A model generated the notes under the pieces. The model saw only the letters and a program-made list of their open reading frames with translations. It was not told the origin of the DNA and ran no database searches. The translations under genes were made by a program, and so were the position numbers. A stretch of DNA of 64,000 nt. Origin: Deinococcus sp. AJ005 (lineage in GTDB: Bacteria > Deinococcota > Deinococci > Deinococcales > Deinococcaceae). Location: assembly GCF_009017495.1 (NCBI RefSeq), contig NZ_CP044987.1:1-64000 (forward strand), in the 5' to 3' direction. Positions 25,503-35,270 of this stretch are shown here, piece by piece (position 1 is the stretch's first letter; each line of letters starts with the position of its first letter).

Positions 25503-28500
25503 GGTCTCGGCCGGCCATACGCAGGTCTATACCCTGGAACGCCTCACCGGCGAGGGTCAGCTGAGCAAGCAAGACGAGGTGCAGCTGCGCTATTCGGAGG
25601 CGATGGACGAATTCCTCGTGGTTGCTGAAGGGAGCCGCTGGACCGTGCGGGGGAGTGACGGTCCTGGTCAAGCGCTTCAGTTGATGGTGGCGCGTGGACT
25701 GCCGCACCTCGCTTGGGTGGCCAGTCTCCAGGACCGGCAGCTCACCGTGCAGGTTCACACCTTCCCACTGGGCTACCAGTTACCGGAACCACGAGTCATC
25801 GGTGTGGACGAGGTCATCATCGACCGGATGCGGCAGTTCGCCGGTACGCGACTTCAGGAACAGGACGTGGTGGACCTGCTCACCCGCGACCTGACCCTGC
25901 CGGTCCTGCCAGGCGGAACCATCCGTTTTCTCTACGCGGGGGCGCCCAACCGGCACCCGGAACGGGAGAAGGCACTGCGGCTGATCGGGAAGCGCTGGAA
26001 CCTCGATGTGGTAGAGCATGACGGAGTCTGGCTGGCCTCACGCATCACCGAGCAGAAGGGAAAGCGCAGTCAGCGCCTTCCCGTGACCCTGCTGGAAGCG
26101 CCTTGGACGTTCCAGAGCGTCACCGTCGCGGCACGTGACCGGGAATGGCTGCGCAACCAGAACCTTTCCCAAGCGCTGGACAACCAGAGTTACCTGCACC
26201 TGTGGGAGCAGTACCAGAACATCGAGCGGGAGCGGAGCCTCAGGCGCGCCCGGGAACTGGGCGCGCTGCTGTATGCCCGTCGCCCAGAGTACCGGGCCGG
26301 CATCTGGCGCTTCCACGTCCAAGCCACCCCGGAACAGTTCGGCCTGCTGCGTCAGGGCGGCAACCTGACCCTGCAGGTCGCAGCCGAGCGGCCCGCGCAC
26401 TTGCAGGAAGGTCAGGAACCCGTCACGGGCACGACACGTGGCCGGATCCAGGAATTCCTGGCCGAATTTGTTCGGGCCGACGAGGCGGCCGGCATCCTGG
26501 ATCTGCGCCCGCTGGACCGCGAGGAGAGCGAGCCGCCGCCTGCCGGATACGTCGCAGTGAGTCTCCTGGGGGACCGTATGCAGTTTGAGCGCCGTGACCG
26601 GGCACGGCAGGCCATCGTGATGGCCGACACCCCGATGCCGCAGCTGGCCGCCCTGCTGGAGGGCCTGGAGGTGCCACAGCGCCGGCTCCAGCGCCAACCG
26701 GCGCTGACGCGCAGCAGCCAGGCGGACGCGGCATTCCGGGGAACCCCCACCACCCGGCAGATCGAGGCGCTCGACATCGCCCTGAACACCCCGGACATCG
26801 CCCTGATCCAGGGGCCGCCCGGAACCGGCAAGACGCGGGTCATCGCAGCGCTGCAGCAGCGGCTGGCCGAATTGAGCCCGGACCCCGGAAAACTCGCTGG
26901 CCAGACCCTGCTGACGAGTGCCCAGCACGCCGCCGTCGAGAACGCGGCCTCGGCCACCGTGGTCTTCGGGCTGCCCGCCGTGAAGGTGGGACGCAACCGG
27001 CGGGTCCGGGAGGAGTTCTCGGACGCTGTCGAACACTGGCGCCAGAGGACGGTGACGCAGCTGCGCGCGCAGCTGGCCGATCAGAACACCCTGCCCCTGG
27101 AGGTCCGGTACGCCCGGTTGAGGGACGCCGTCTTGAGCGTGACGACAGCCCCCAGTTCCCGTGACCGGATCAATGCCATCATCCGGGAGATCCTCGAGGT
27201 CGGGGGCGAGCACCTGAAGCCCGGGACGCGTGACGGTCTGCGCGAGCTTCTGGACAACCACGAAGTCTCGGCGGCGCCCGTAGAGCAGGACCTCGATTTC
27301 ATGCGGGCCGCCGTTCGTGGCCTACGCACCGAGGAGGCCTCCTTCCTCGACGACGGAACGATCGCGGCGCGCCGGGTGCTGCGGCGCTTGGACGGCGCTC
27401 TTCTCCCCCCGGAAAGTGCGGCGTTGCTGGCACAGGCGGCCAGTTGGGACCACCCGTCGGCCCCACCCTTCTTGCCGCAGCTCGCCGAACTCAAACAGAC
27501 CCTACTCGCACAGTTGCAGCCCCAACTCGCTTCCCGAGGACCACTCCAGGTTGGTGGCGAGGTGGAAACGGCGCTCAACCTCGCCCTGGGGGACCTGCGG
27601 GCGGAGGCCCGCAAGCAGGCTGGGGGACCGGAGACGGTGCTGCACGACCTGCTCGACGCCCTGGAAAACGATCCCCACGGCACCCGTGAGGCCGTCAAGA
27701 ACTACACGGTCGTGCTGGCGGCCACGTGTCAGCAGTCCGCCTCGCAGGCCGTCCGGGAAATCCGCACGTCGCTGGGCAGTCAGACCCGGGTGTTCGAGAA
27801 CGTCATCATCGACGAGGCAGCCCGGGTCCATCCCCTGGACCTGCTGATCCCGATGGCCCAGGCCGAGCGACGGATCGTGCTGGTGGGTGACCACCGGCAG
27901 CTTCCGCATCTGCTGGAACCCGACGTCGAACGGGAGTTCCAGCAGTCGGTCGAGGGGGCGCAGCAAGAAGCGCTGCACCAGAGTCTGTTCGAACGCCTGT
28001 TCAAGATCTTGCAGGAACGCGAGCAGCGCGACGGCATCCGGCGGGTCATCACCCTCGACCAGCAGTACCGCATGCACCCGGTGTTGGGAACGTTCGTGAG
28101 CGACACCTTCTACGCTGCCCACAACGCCCGCGAGGCCTTCGGCAACGGCCGCCCGGCCGAGGATTTCGTCCATGACCTGCCGGATTACCAGCAGGCCGTC
28201 GCCGCCTGGCTGGATGTGCCGCACGCCCTGGGCGCAGAGCGTGGTCGGCAGAGCAAGTGCCGGCCAGTGGAAGCCCGGGAGGTCGCGCGTGAGGCGCATC
28301 GCATCCTGAATGCCCGGCCCGACCTCTCGGTGGGAGTGATCTCCTTCTATGCCGAGCAGGTCCGGGAGATCTACCGTCAGATGGAAGGCCTGGGCCTCAC
28401 GCAGCGGGGCGAGGAGAACGAACTGACCATCCACGCGGACTACCGGGAAACCTACGGCCCCGACGGCCGGCCGCAGGAGCGCCTGCGCGTGGGCACGGTA

Positions 28501-28776
28501 GACGCCTTCCAGGGGATGGAATTCGACGTCGTTCTGCTCTCGGCGACGCGGAGCAACGTCCTCCCGGCCACCACTCCAGCGCAGCAGCGTCGCCGGTACG
28601 GTCACCTCACCCTGGAGAACCGTCTGTGCGTGGCGATGAGCCGCCAGCAGCGTCTCCTGATCGTGGTGGGCGACGCCGGCATGCTCTGCGCGCCTGGTGA
28701 GGACAGTGCCGTACCGGCCCTCGACAGGTTCTACACCCTCTGCAAAGGACCCCATGGCCGTATCTTTTCCCACTGA
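25489..28776 (+). CDS. UPF1/DNA2-like SF1 helicase (CnuH-like)
   Basis: A 1095-residue superfamily 1 helicase. Residues 1-430 are an N-terminal region without motifs. The P-loop GPPGTGKT is at 442-449, the Walker B IIDEAARVHP near 772, the Q/motif III GDHRQLPHL near 803, DQQYRMHP (motif IV) near 860 and GTVDAFQGMEFDVVLLSATR (motifs V-VI region) near 1002. The P-loop to DEAA distance is long because of a helical insertion, as in UPF1-like enzymes. CoCoNuT systems encode such helicases, proposed to act on RNA. GTG start overlaps the kinase gene by 14 bases. Confidence 0.88.
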   Translation: MRAHEVSAGHTQVYTLERLTGEGQLSKQDEVQLRYSEAMDEFLVVAEGSRWTVRGSDGPGQALQLMVARGLPHLAWVASLQDRQLTVQVHTFPLGYQLPEPRVIGVDEVIIDRMRQFAGTRLQEQDVVDLLTRDLTLPVLPGGTIRFLYAGAPNRHPEREKALRLIGKRWNLDVVEHDGVWLASRITEQKGKRSQRLPVTLLEAPWTFQSVTVAARDREWLRNQNLSQALDNQSYLHLWEQYQNIERERSLRRARELGALLYARRPEYRAGIWRFHVQATPEQFGLLRQGGNLTLQVAAERPAHLQEGQEPVTGTTRGRIQEFLAEFVRADEAAGILDLRPLDREESEPPPAGYVAVSLLGDRMQFERRDRARQAIVMADTPMPQLAALLEGLEVPQRRLQRQPALTRSSQADAAFRGTPTTRQIEALDIALNTPDIALIQGPPGTGKTRVIAALQQRLAELSPDPGKLAGQTLLTSAQHAAVENAASATVVFGLPAVKVGRNRRVREEFSDAVEHWRQRTVTQLRAQLADQNTLPLEVRYARLRDAVLSVTTAPSSRDRINAIIREILEVGGEHLKPGTRDGLRELLDNHEVSAAPVEQDLDFMRAAVRGLRTEEASFLDDGTIAARRVLRRLDGALLPPESAALLAQAASWDHPSAPPFLPQLAELKQTLLAQLQPQLASRGPLQVGGEVETALNLALGDLRAEARKQAGGPETVLHDLLDALENDPHGTREAVKNYTVVLAATCQQSASQAVREIRTSLGSQTRVFENVIIDEAARVHPLDLLIPMAQAERRIVLVGDHRQLPHLLEPDVEREFQQSVEGAQQEALHQSLFERLFKILQEREQRDGIRRVITLDQQYRMHPVLGTFVSDTFYAAHNAREAFGNGRPAEDFVHDLPDYQQAVAAWLDVPHALGAERGRQSKCRPVEAREVAREAHRILNARPDLSVGVISFYAEQVREIYRQMEGLGLTQRGEENELTIHADYRETYGPDGRPQERLRVGTVDAFQGMEFDVVLLSATRSNVLPATTPAQQRRRYGHLTLENRLCVAMSRQQRLLIVVGDAGMLCAPGEDSAVPALDRFYTLCKGPHGRIFSH

Positions 28777-30361
28777 CGCCCGCATCCTGCGGTTCAACCC
28801 ACGGCTCCCACCAGGACATCCGGGGAGTCGGCGTGACCTCCTGTGGCCTGTCTGGGCCTACCGGGTCGTGGTTCCAGTCACTGCACATCCGGAACGTATG
28901 GACCTGTTGCAACGGGCGGTCTTCGGCATGATGCTGCACGGTTTGGTCGAGCCGGAGGAGATCGCGGGTCGCCTCCAACTGCACCCGGACCTGGTGAGAA
29001 TCATCCAGAAATACCTGCGTGACCGCAGCATGGTGGGGGAACATGGCATCGTGAAGGCCGACGCCGAACGCCGTTACCGAAGCGCCCGCTTCCAGCTGGA
29101 CGAACAGCCCGACCGGTTCGTCACCGGTTACGTCTTCCAGGATCCCTTCAGCGGCCTGCTGTTGCCCCGACTGGTTCAGGCACTGGAAATTCCCGAGGTG
29201 ACTGTCGCCGACGGCGGCTTTCCCCAGTTGCGGCTGGGCGAGCGGCTGGTCCGTCCGTTCGTCGAATTTCCGCCCCCTACACCGCCGGCGACGCCCTCGC
29301 CCGCCGATGTCCTGGGCGCGGCCGAAGCTTTTGCCCGCGCGCAGAGAAGGGTCCGGACAGACGTCGCACCAGACGACGACGAGCAGCCGGGCCGCAGTCC
29401 CCGGTTCCTCCAGCGGATGCAGCGGGTGAACTTCATCGAGGAGCGGCCCGAGCTGATGTTCCTCTCCACTTTCGTCTTCGGTGATGGGCCTGGCGCCTGG
29501 GAGGTGGCGGATCCTTTCGGACTCCCGACCAGCCCGCTGACCGCTCTGGCCCACCAGCGGATTCGGCATTCGAAGGGGCTCGCCCAACTGGTCGAGCGCC
29601 TGGGCGCAGTGGCTGCGGAGAAACCCGCACCGGCCCGGGACCCGGTAGAGGGCGCCCTCGCCGCACTGGAGCAGCGCTTCGGATTCGGGCTGGAGCGCCA
29701 TCCTCTCCTACAGCCGCTGATCGAGGCTGAGTTGGGCCATCAGGAGTTCCTGGGCGCTCCCGTGGCGCAGCAGTCCCGTAAAGCCCGCGCCTCCCTGCAA
29801 GGAACCCGGTTGTTGCTCGAAAACCTCTTCCGCGAGCTCCGGGCGCGCTTTTCCACCGCTCAGGTGGAGCGCCAACTCGTGGACGGCGACCGCGACCACA
29901 ACCTGCGGCGTCTGGAGCACGCGGCGGCCGCGCTGGGCTTCGAGACGCCACTGCCGTCCACGCTCACCAGCGTGAAGGTCGGCGACGTGTTCTGGATGGC
30001 CAACCGCGACCAGTCGGGCAAGCTGCGGCCGCTGCTGGCCGCTCTTTTGCTGAGCGCGCGCGATCATTCGGCCCATCCTCTGCGCGCGGCGGCCGCAGAG
30101 GAACCGTGCCTGCTACAGCGGCTGGACGAGGCCCTGGGCTGGTGTGGGGAAGCGGCCCATGCCGGCACCCCCAGCGTCGCGGTCGAGGAGCGCGCCTCTC
30201 CCGCGCTGGAAGTGGCGTACCTGGCTGTCCGCCACCTCTGCCCTCCCACACCCTCCCGGGAAGACGTGCACGCGACTTCCCCTTCCACTCCCGCAGCCGC
30301 CCAGACCCTGCGGGTGGCTCCCGAACCGCTGCACATCGGCTTCGACGATCTCGAAGCTTAG
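28754..30361 (+). CDS. unknown protein with N-terminal winged-helix-like segment
   Basis: A 535-residue protein beginning MAVSFPTDARILRFNP, start set by AAAGGA before the ATG; it overlaps the helicase by 23 bases. Residues about 50-95 (QRAVFGMMLHGLVEPEEIAG, LVRIIQKYLRDRSMV) look like a winged helix. The rest is alpha-rich without recognised motif, ending in a Pro/Ala-rich linker and a short acidic tail (FDDLEA). It occupies the place of the variable accessory gene in CoCoNuT-like operons. Function not known; it may recognise the nucleic-acid target or the infection signal. Confidence 0.7.
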   Translation: MAVSFPTDARILRFNPRLPPGHPGSRRDLLWPVWAYRVVVPVTAHPERMDLLQRAVFGMMLHGLVEPEEIAGRLQLHPDLVRIIQKYLRDRSMVGEHGIVKADAERRYRSARFQLDEQPDRFVTGYVFQDPFSGLLLPRLVQALEIPEVTVADGGFPQLRLGERLVRPFVEFPPPTPPATPSPADVLGAAEAFARAQRRVRTDVAPDDDEQPGRSPRFLQRMQRVNFIEERPELMFLSTFVFGDGPGAWEVADPFGLPTSPLTALAHQRIRHSKGLAQLVERLGAVAAEKPAPARDPVEGALAALEQRFGFGLERHPLLQPLIEAELGHQEFLGAPVAQQSRKARASLQGTRLLLENLFRELRARFSTAQVERQLVDGDRDHNLRRLEHAAAALGFETPLPSTLTSVKVGDVFWMANRDQSGKLRPLLAALLLSARDHSAHPLRAAAAEEPCLLQRLDEALGWCGEAAHAGTPSVAVEERASPALEVAYLAVRHLCPPTPSREDVHATSPSTPAAAQTLRVAPEPLHIGFDDLEA

Positions 30362-30370
30362 AGGAATTCC

Positions 30371-32773
30371 ATGGCGAAGAAGAACAAGCAAGCCCGCTCC
30401 ACCGCAACCCCACAACCCGCCCCGTCCAGCCCCACCCCTGCCGTGGCCAGCTCCATAGCGCAGATGGTTCAAGCGGCGCTGGGCCTTCACACGGAGGCCC
30501 TCGCGGGCGCCACCCTTGAGCAGCAGAGCGCTGCGGCGGAGACGGCCGCCGGCACAGATGTCCCCACTCCCGACCTGCAGGCGGCTTTACAGCAGGCCAG
30601 GGCCGCCCAGGAGCTGTTCCAGCAGCGCACGCGCGCAGCCGAGTCCCGCATGGAAGACGCCAACACCAAGGCCAGCGCCGCAGAGCGGCGCGGTGCTGAA
30701 ATCCAAAAGGAACGTCAGGAGCTGGAGCGAGAACGCGCCGCCTTCCGAACAAGCAAGCAGGTGATCGAAACGGAAAGAGCGGCGTTGGTCACGCGGGAAG
30801 AGGAGTTGGCAGGCCGTGAGGCGGATGCCGAGGTCGGATTCCTGCAGCGCCGTGAGGTGGCCCTCCAGAACCTGCGCGCCGAGCTGGAGCGGCTCCGCAC
30901 GGAGGCCAGCGAGGTGCACGGCAGCCTGCTGACAGAGCGGCAGGCCCACGAGAAGGAGTCGAGGCAGCTGCGCGAGGACCACGCCGCCCAACTGCACGGA
31001 CGGGAGACCGAGTTCGGAACCCGGATCCAGGAAGCGCGGGAGGCGCTGGGCCAAGAGCTGCGGCAACTGCAGGAGGAGCAGCTCGAATCGAAGCGCCGCC
31101 TGCGCCTTCTGGAAGACGAGCGGGAGGAGTTGGGAGAGGAGCAAGGTTACCTCCGTGAGCGGGCCGAGCGTGCGGTGGCCGCCCAACTCGAGCGCGTGGA
31201 AGCGCAGGCACAGGCCCTTGAGCACCGGCTCGGGGCCGCCCGGGAGGAGCGTGACCGGCTGGCCGGGCAGCTCGACCAGCGGCAGGACGCCCTGCGCCAG
31301 TTCGCGGGCCGCACGCCCGAAGAGGTGCTCACGGAGCTGCTCGCTCTGCGGGCCGAACGTGAGCAGTTGCGCCAGCAGGTCGAGCGGAGACCCAGCGACG
31401 ACGCGCTGCAACGGCTGCGCCTGCTGGAAACCGAACGGGGGGACTGGGAAGCCGAGCGGATGCAGGCCGTCCAGCGGGCGCAGGAGCTCGAGCTGCGGCT
31501 GCACCGCGCCAGTGTGGCCGTGACCGAACTGGAGACCCTGCGCGATCACAAGGTCAGTCTGGAGACGCAGACCACCCTGCTGCGCACCGCGCTGCGCGAA
31601 CTCCAGGCGGACGTCGACAAGCACATCACGTCTGCCGAGGGCAAGGTCATCTTCCCGTCCTGCACAGACCTGGACATCCGGGCCGAACTGCACGAGCAGC
31701 CGGTCCTCGACCCCGAACGGCCGGACCTGCGGCCGTTCATCTCCGAGTTGCAGTTGCGGATCGCCTCCGATCCGCGCCAGCCGCTCCAGTACAGCTTGGA
31801 GACCCTGCGCAGTTTCGTGGCGGGGTTGGCCATGAGTCGGCTGCATCTGCTGCAGGGCATCAGCGGGACCGGCAAGACGAGCTTGCCTCTGGCCTTTGCC
31901 CGGGCCACCGGCGGCCTGAGCGCCGTGACCGAAGTGCAGTCCGGCTGGCGCGACCGTGCCGATCTGGTGGGGCACTTCAACGCTTTCGAGAAGCGGTTCT
32001 ACGAGTCCGAGTTCTTGCAGGCGCTGTACCGTGCGTCACTGCCCCGGTACAGCGACACGCCCGTGATGCTCGTCCTCGACGAGATGAACCTTTCCCATCC
32101 CGAGCAGTATTTCGCCAGCATCCTGTCGATCCTCGAGAACCCTGAGCGCAAGCAGCTCGCGCTGATGGAAGCGCCCGTCTCGCCCGCTCCCGCGCTGCTG
32201 CGCGACGGCCGCATCCTCGACCTGCCGGAGAACGTCTGGTTCATCGGAACCGCCAACCATGACGAGACCACCAAGGACTTCGCGGACAAGACGTACGACC
32301 GCGCCCACGTCATGGAACTACCCCGTCATTTCACCAGCGTCACGCCGGCCCGCCTCCCCGACCGTCCTCCTCTGGCTTACAGCGCCCTTCAGTCGGCTTT
32401 CGGGCAGGCGAGGTCGGAATATGCCGAGACGGCGGACCAGGCCTACCGCTACCTGAACGGCGAGCTGTGCAGCCTGCTGCAAGACCGCTTCAGCATCAAC
32501 TGGGGCAACCGCCTGGAGCGCCAGATGAAGGCGTTCGTGCCGGTCATCGTGGCGGCCGGCGGCACCGTGTCGGAAGCGACGGACCATATCCTGGCCACGA
32601 AGATCTTGCGCAAGATCCAGAACCAGTTCGACGTCCGTCCGGAAGACCTCTCCGAACTGCAACGCCACCTCGACCGCACCTGGCGTCAGTTGGGTGCCGG
32701 TGATCCGGTCCAGTCGATGAGCAGCATCGGCCGGGTTCAGCAACGCCTCGGTGTCGGGCCCGTCCTGGCATGA
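30371..32773 (+). CDS. coiled-coil McrB-like AAA+ NTPase (CnuB-like)
   Basis: An 800-residue protein. Residues about 70-430 are a very long coiled coil of Glu/Arg/Leu heptads. The AAA+ domain follows: P-loop GISGTGKTS from residue 496, Walker B VMLVLDEMNL near 567 and FIGTANHDETT near 625, which resembles the NxxD motif of McrB GTPases. The coiled coil before a McrB-type NTPase is the hallmark of CoCoNuT systems. The N-terminus is a short lysine-rich then Pro/Ala tail. It overlaps the partner gene by four bases. Confidence 0.85.
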   Translation: MAKKNKQARSTATPQPAPSSPTPAVASSIAQMVQAALGLHTEALAGATLEQQSAAAETAAGTDVPTPDLQAALQQARAAQELFQQRTRAAESRMEDANTKASAAERRGAEIQKERQELERERAAFRTSKQVIETERAALVTREEELAGREADAEVGFLQRREVALQNLRAELERLRTEASEVHGSLLTERQAHEKESRQLREDHAAQLHGRETEFGTRIQEAREALGQELRQLQEEQLESKRRLRLLEDEREELGEEQGYLRERAERAVAAQLERVEAQAQALEHRLGAAREERDRLAGQLDQRQDALRQFAGRTPEEVLTELLALRAEREQLRQQVERRPSDDALQRLRLLETERGDWEAERMQAVQRAQELELRLHRASVAVTELETLRDHKVSLETQTTLLRTALRELQADVDKHITSAEGKVIFPSCTDLDIRAELHEQPVLDPERPDLRPFISELQLRIASDPRQPLQYSLETLRSFVAGLAMSRLHLLQGISGTGKTSLPLAFARATGGLSAVTEVQSGWRDRADLVGHFNAFEKRFYESEFLQALYRASLPRYSDTPVMLVLDEMNLSHPEQYFASILSILENPERKQLALMEAPVSPAPALLRDGRILDLPENVWFIGTANHDETTKDFADKTYDRAHVMELPRHFTSVTPARLPDRPPLAYSALQSAFGQARSEYAETADQAYRYLNGELCSLLQDRFSINWGNRLERQMKAFVPVIVAAGGTVSEATDHILATKILRKIQNQFDVRPEDLSELQRHLDRTWRQLGAGDPVQSMSSIGRVQQRLGVGPVLA

Positions 32774-34899
32774 ACAGGGCCGTGTTCAACCGTGTGTCCC
32801 GCCGCTCGGAATCCCTCCCGGAGCGGCTGGTCGGTGGTCTCTGGCAGACAGGCAGCGCAGGCCGCCTCAACGGCCTGCCGGCACCTGTCGGAACGCCGCT
32901 CGTGCCGGATCTGCGGGGGCAGGTCACCTGGCAGCCCGAAGGCCATGAGGCGGACGGGACGGCACCCGGGCGGTTTCCCGCTGGGGCGTCCGAGCACCTG
33001 AAGCTCGGCTCCCTGGAAGACGCACTGACGACCCTGCTCGACGACGGGGGAGACTGGACGCGGTGGGCCGGCCTGTCCCCCATGGACCGGAACCTCGCCG
33101 ACGACCTGCAGCGTCTGCCCCTGGAAGAGGAAATGGCCCGACATCTGGCTCACCTCGAGGCGGTCTGCCGGCAGCCCCGCACCCACCTGGAGATCTTCGA
33201 GGAACGGCAGCAGGTCAGCCGCGCCCGCCAGATTCCGACGCGGGCCATCACCTACCTGGCGTCGCACACGGAGGACTGGGAGAACCGCAGCCTGCGCAGC
33301 GTCCGACCGAGACGCATCATCGCCAACGTCCGGGACGAGCAGTACGACATCTACGAGAACCGGGTGGCCGTCCGCCTCGTTGATCACCTGCTGCTGTACG
33401 TGCGGCGGCGTATCGCGCGGGTCAGCGAGCTGCTGCATACGCTCGGGGTGGTCGATACCAACGCGCACGAACCGCCCAGCGGCATGTACTGGCGGCAGCG
33501 GCGTCTTTACAGCCTGTGGGGCGACGCTCTCGACGTTACCGAGGGGCAGCTCCTGGCGGAGGAGCGGCTTCAGGAACTGCAACGCCTGCGCAGGCAGCTG
33601 GAGAGGTTGCAGGGCAGCCTGCTGTACCGGCAGGTCCAGCGCCGCCTCCAGGTGCCGGCGCAGCTGCGCATCACCAACATCCTCGGCAACGATCCGCACT
33701 ACCGGAGGGTGGCGCGGCTCTGGCTGGCCTGGTACCAGCATGCCCACACGGGCCTGCCTTCTGCCGAGCAGCAGCAGCGCGACGCCCAGGAACAGTCCCG
33801 GCTGTTCGACGGTTACGCCCTGTTGCTCACCGTGCAGGCCCTGGTCCAGTTCGGGTTCACCCCTCTGCATGGAGATAGCACACTGCTCGTCCCTGGCACT
33901 CGTCTCGATCTGAGCGGCCCTGAAGGCGAAATCAGTCTGGAGGTGGATCCGGACGGGACGCACGCACTGTACCGGCATCACGAATCTGTCTTGCGCGTGG
34001 TGCCCCTGTCGACGTCGCTGTCTGCTTTGGAGCGAAGTGAGCAGTCATGGGTCGCCGAAGAGCTCGCACAGCTGGCTCAGGATGCACCGACATTCACCCT
34101 GCTGCTGTATCCCGGCGGCGGTGGAGCAGCTCCAGCGCCGGAGTTTCTGGCCCTTGGCACCGAAGCGGCCGCCTTACACCCCTCTCTGGGTTGCCTCCCA
34201 GGCTCTCCGGTTGATCTGGAGAGCACAGAGCGTGTCGCGCGCGCCCTCCGATGGGCCCTGACGGGTGGCCGCTACCTGGCCTATCCTCCACGTATTCCGC
34301 TGCCTGAGCCACTGCACGGTCTGGGCGCGCCGCCGCCCTTCCTCGGTGGGAGTCGGGAATGGGCGCTTCCCCTTCCCCTGGTCCCCAGTGACACAGGCTG
34401 GCGGGACCCGGCACGGGCGTTGCGCACGGAACTCACTCTGGCAGAGCGCACTTTAGCGGAGCTGAAGGCTGCGGGCCACCAGACCCGCACGGTCGAGCGG
34501 GAGGCCATCCGCCTGCGACAGGTTCTGACGGCGTGGGAAACCCTTGAACGTGAGGTTCTGACGGCCGAGACAGCGCTGGAGTCTCTCCGCCACTGTCCGA
34601 TCTGCAGTTCTCAGGGAGCGGACCTGCAAGCCTGGGATCATGCGCAGTTCCGCTGCGAATGCGGAGACTGCGGTGCGGTCTGGAGTGTGCGGCGATGCCC
34701 TGTATGCCGGATCAGGCACCCCTGGCTGCGCCCTCGGCTGCGTGCGGTGCCGGTGATCGACCCGCTTCCCGGGTGGGCCGACCGACTGTTCGGACGGGAC
34801 GTCCTGACGCTGCCAGATCCACATGACCTCACCGACGAGACCTGTCCCCGGTGTACCGAGCTGATGCCAGAAAAGCAGCAAGCAGGGGTGATGGGATGA
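32770..34899 (+). CDS. McrC/DUF2357-like protein with zinc ribbons (CnuC-like)
   Basis: A 709-residue partner of the AAA+ protein. The central region (residues about 140-360; AHLEAVCRQPRTHLEIFEE, ENRVAVRLVDHLLLYVRR) has the pattern of DUF2357 proteins, followed by a region (about 370-430) where McrC-type proteins carry a PD-(D/E)XK nuclease; here TRLDLSGPEGEISLEVD offers acidic residues but no clear ExK, so catalysis is uncertain. The C-terminus has several CxxC pairs (CPIC at about 609, CECGDCG, CPVC, CPRC), probably two to three zinc ribbons. These could bind nucleic acid. Last gene of the operon. Confidence 0.75.
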   Translation: MNRAVFNRVSRRSESLPERLVGGLWQTGSAGRLNGLPAPVGTPLVPDLRGQVTWQPEGHEADGTAPGRFPAGASEHLKLGSLEDALTTLLDDGGDWTRWAGLSPMDRNLADDLQRLPLEEEMARHLAHLEAVCRQPRTHLEIFEERQQVSRARQIPTRAITYLASHTEDWENRSLRSVRPRRIIANVRDEQYDIYENRVAVRLVDHLLLYVRRRIARVSELLHTLGVVDTNAHEPPSGMYWRQRRLYSLWGDALDVTEGQLLAEERLQELQRLRRQLERLQGSLLYRQVQRRLQVPAQLRITNILGNDPHYRRVARLWLAWYQHAHTGLPSAEQQQRDAQEQSRLFDGYALLLTVQALVQFGFTPLHGDSTLLVPGTRLDLSGPEGEISLEVDPDGTHALYRHHESVLRVVPLSTSLSALERSEQSWVAEELAQLAQDAPTFTLLLYPGGGGAAPAPEFLALGTEAAALHPSLGCLPGSPVDLESTERVARALRWALTGGRYLAYPPRIPLPEPLHGLGAPPPFLGGSREWALPLPLVPSDTGWRDPARALRTELTLAERTLAELKAAGHQTRTVEREAIRLRQVLTAWETLEREVLTAETALESLRHCPICSSQGADLQAWDHAQFRCECGDCGAVWSVRRCPVCRIRHPWLRPRLRAVPVIDPLPGWADRLFGRDVLTLPDPHDLTDETCPRCTELMPEKQQAGVMG

Positions 34900-34923
34900 T
34901 CAGAGAAGAGGCGCGGCAGGACC

Positions 34924-35270
34924 GCTGGGAAATCTGCGGACCTCGTACTGAAGACCGTGATGCGCTACGCCTACCTCAACCCCTTGGGCACAACATTGCC
35001 GCCTCTCAAAGCTTTCAAGGCAAAGCAGAGCATCTTTATCGAGAGTCTGCCGGTGGCCGGAACCAGGCACGCCAGCCCGGAGGTGGGGCGAACGGCGGCC
35101 CCGATATGCACGCGAAGACCGGCAGCATGACGGGCATCTCCAGCCTCAGCGGCTTCCTCATGGTCAAAAGCGGTCGGCTGCTGGTCTTCGCCGTGATGGT
35201 GGACAGCTACCCAGCGAGCGGCAGCGACCTGAACCGCTGGCAGGACGACCTGCTCCCGGCCAAATACTGA
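34924..35270 (+). pseudogene. dacB: fragment of D-alanyl-D-alanine carboxypeptidase (dacB, S13 family), frameshifted
   Basis: Only the C-terminal third of a penicillin-binding-protein-4-type enzyme is left. The first part reads SADLVLKTVMRYAYLNPLG and FIESLPVAG in one frame; the KTG active-site box (HAKTGSMTGISSLSGFL) and the C-terminus ending LLPAKY are in another frame. The frame break is between about 35065 and 35109. The N-terminal SxxK and SxN motifs are absent. It begins a few bases after the CoCoNuT-like operon, so the operon was probably inserted into this gene. Confidence 0.75.

Noticed and set aside
28607..29701. 364-codon antisense frame over the 535-residue gene
   Set aside because: No start signal and shadow composition; the plus-strand frame is in the operon with coupled starts.
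30587..31975. 462-codon antisense frame within the coiled-coil AAA gene
   Set aside because: Leu/Gln-rich mirror of Glu/Arg coiled-coil codons, typical of antisense artefacts.
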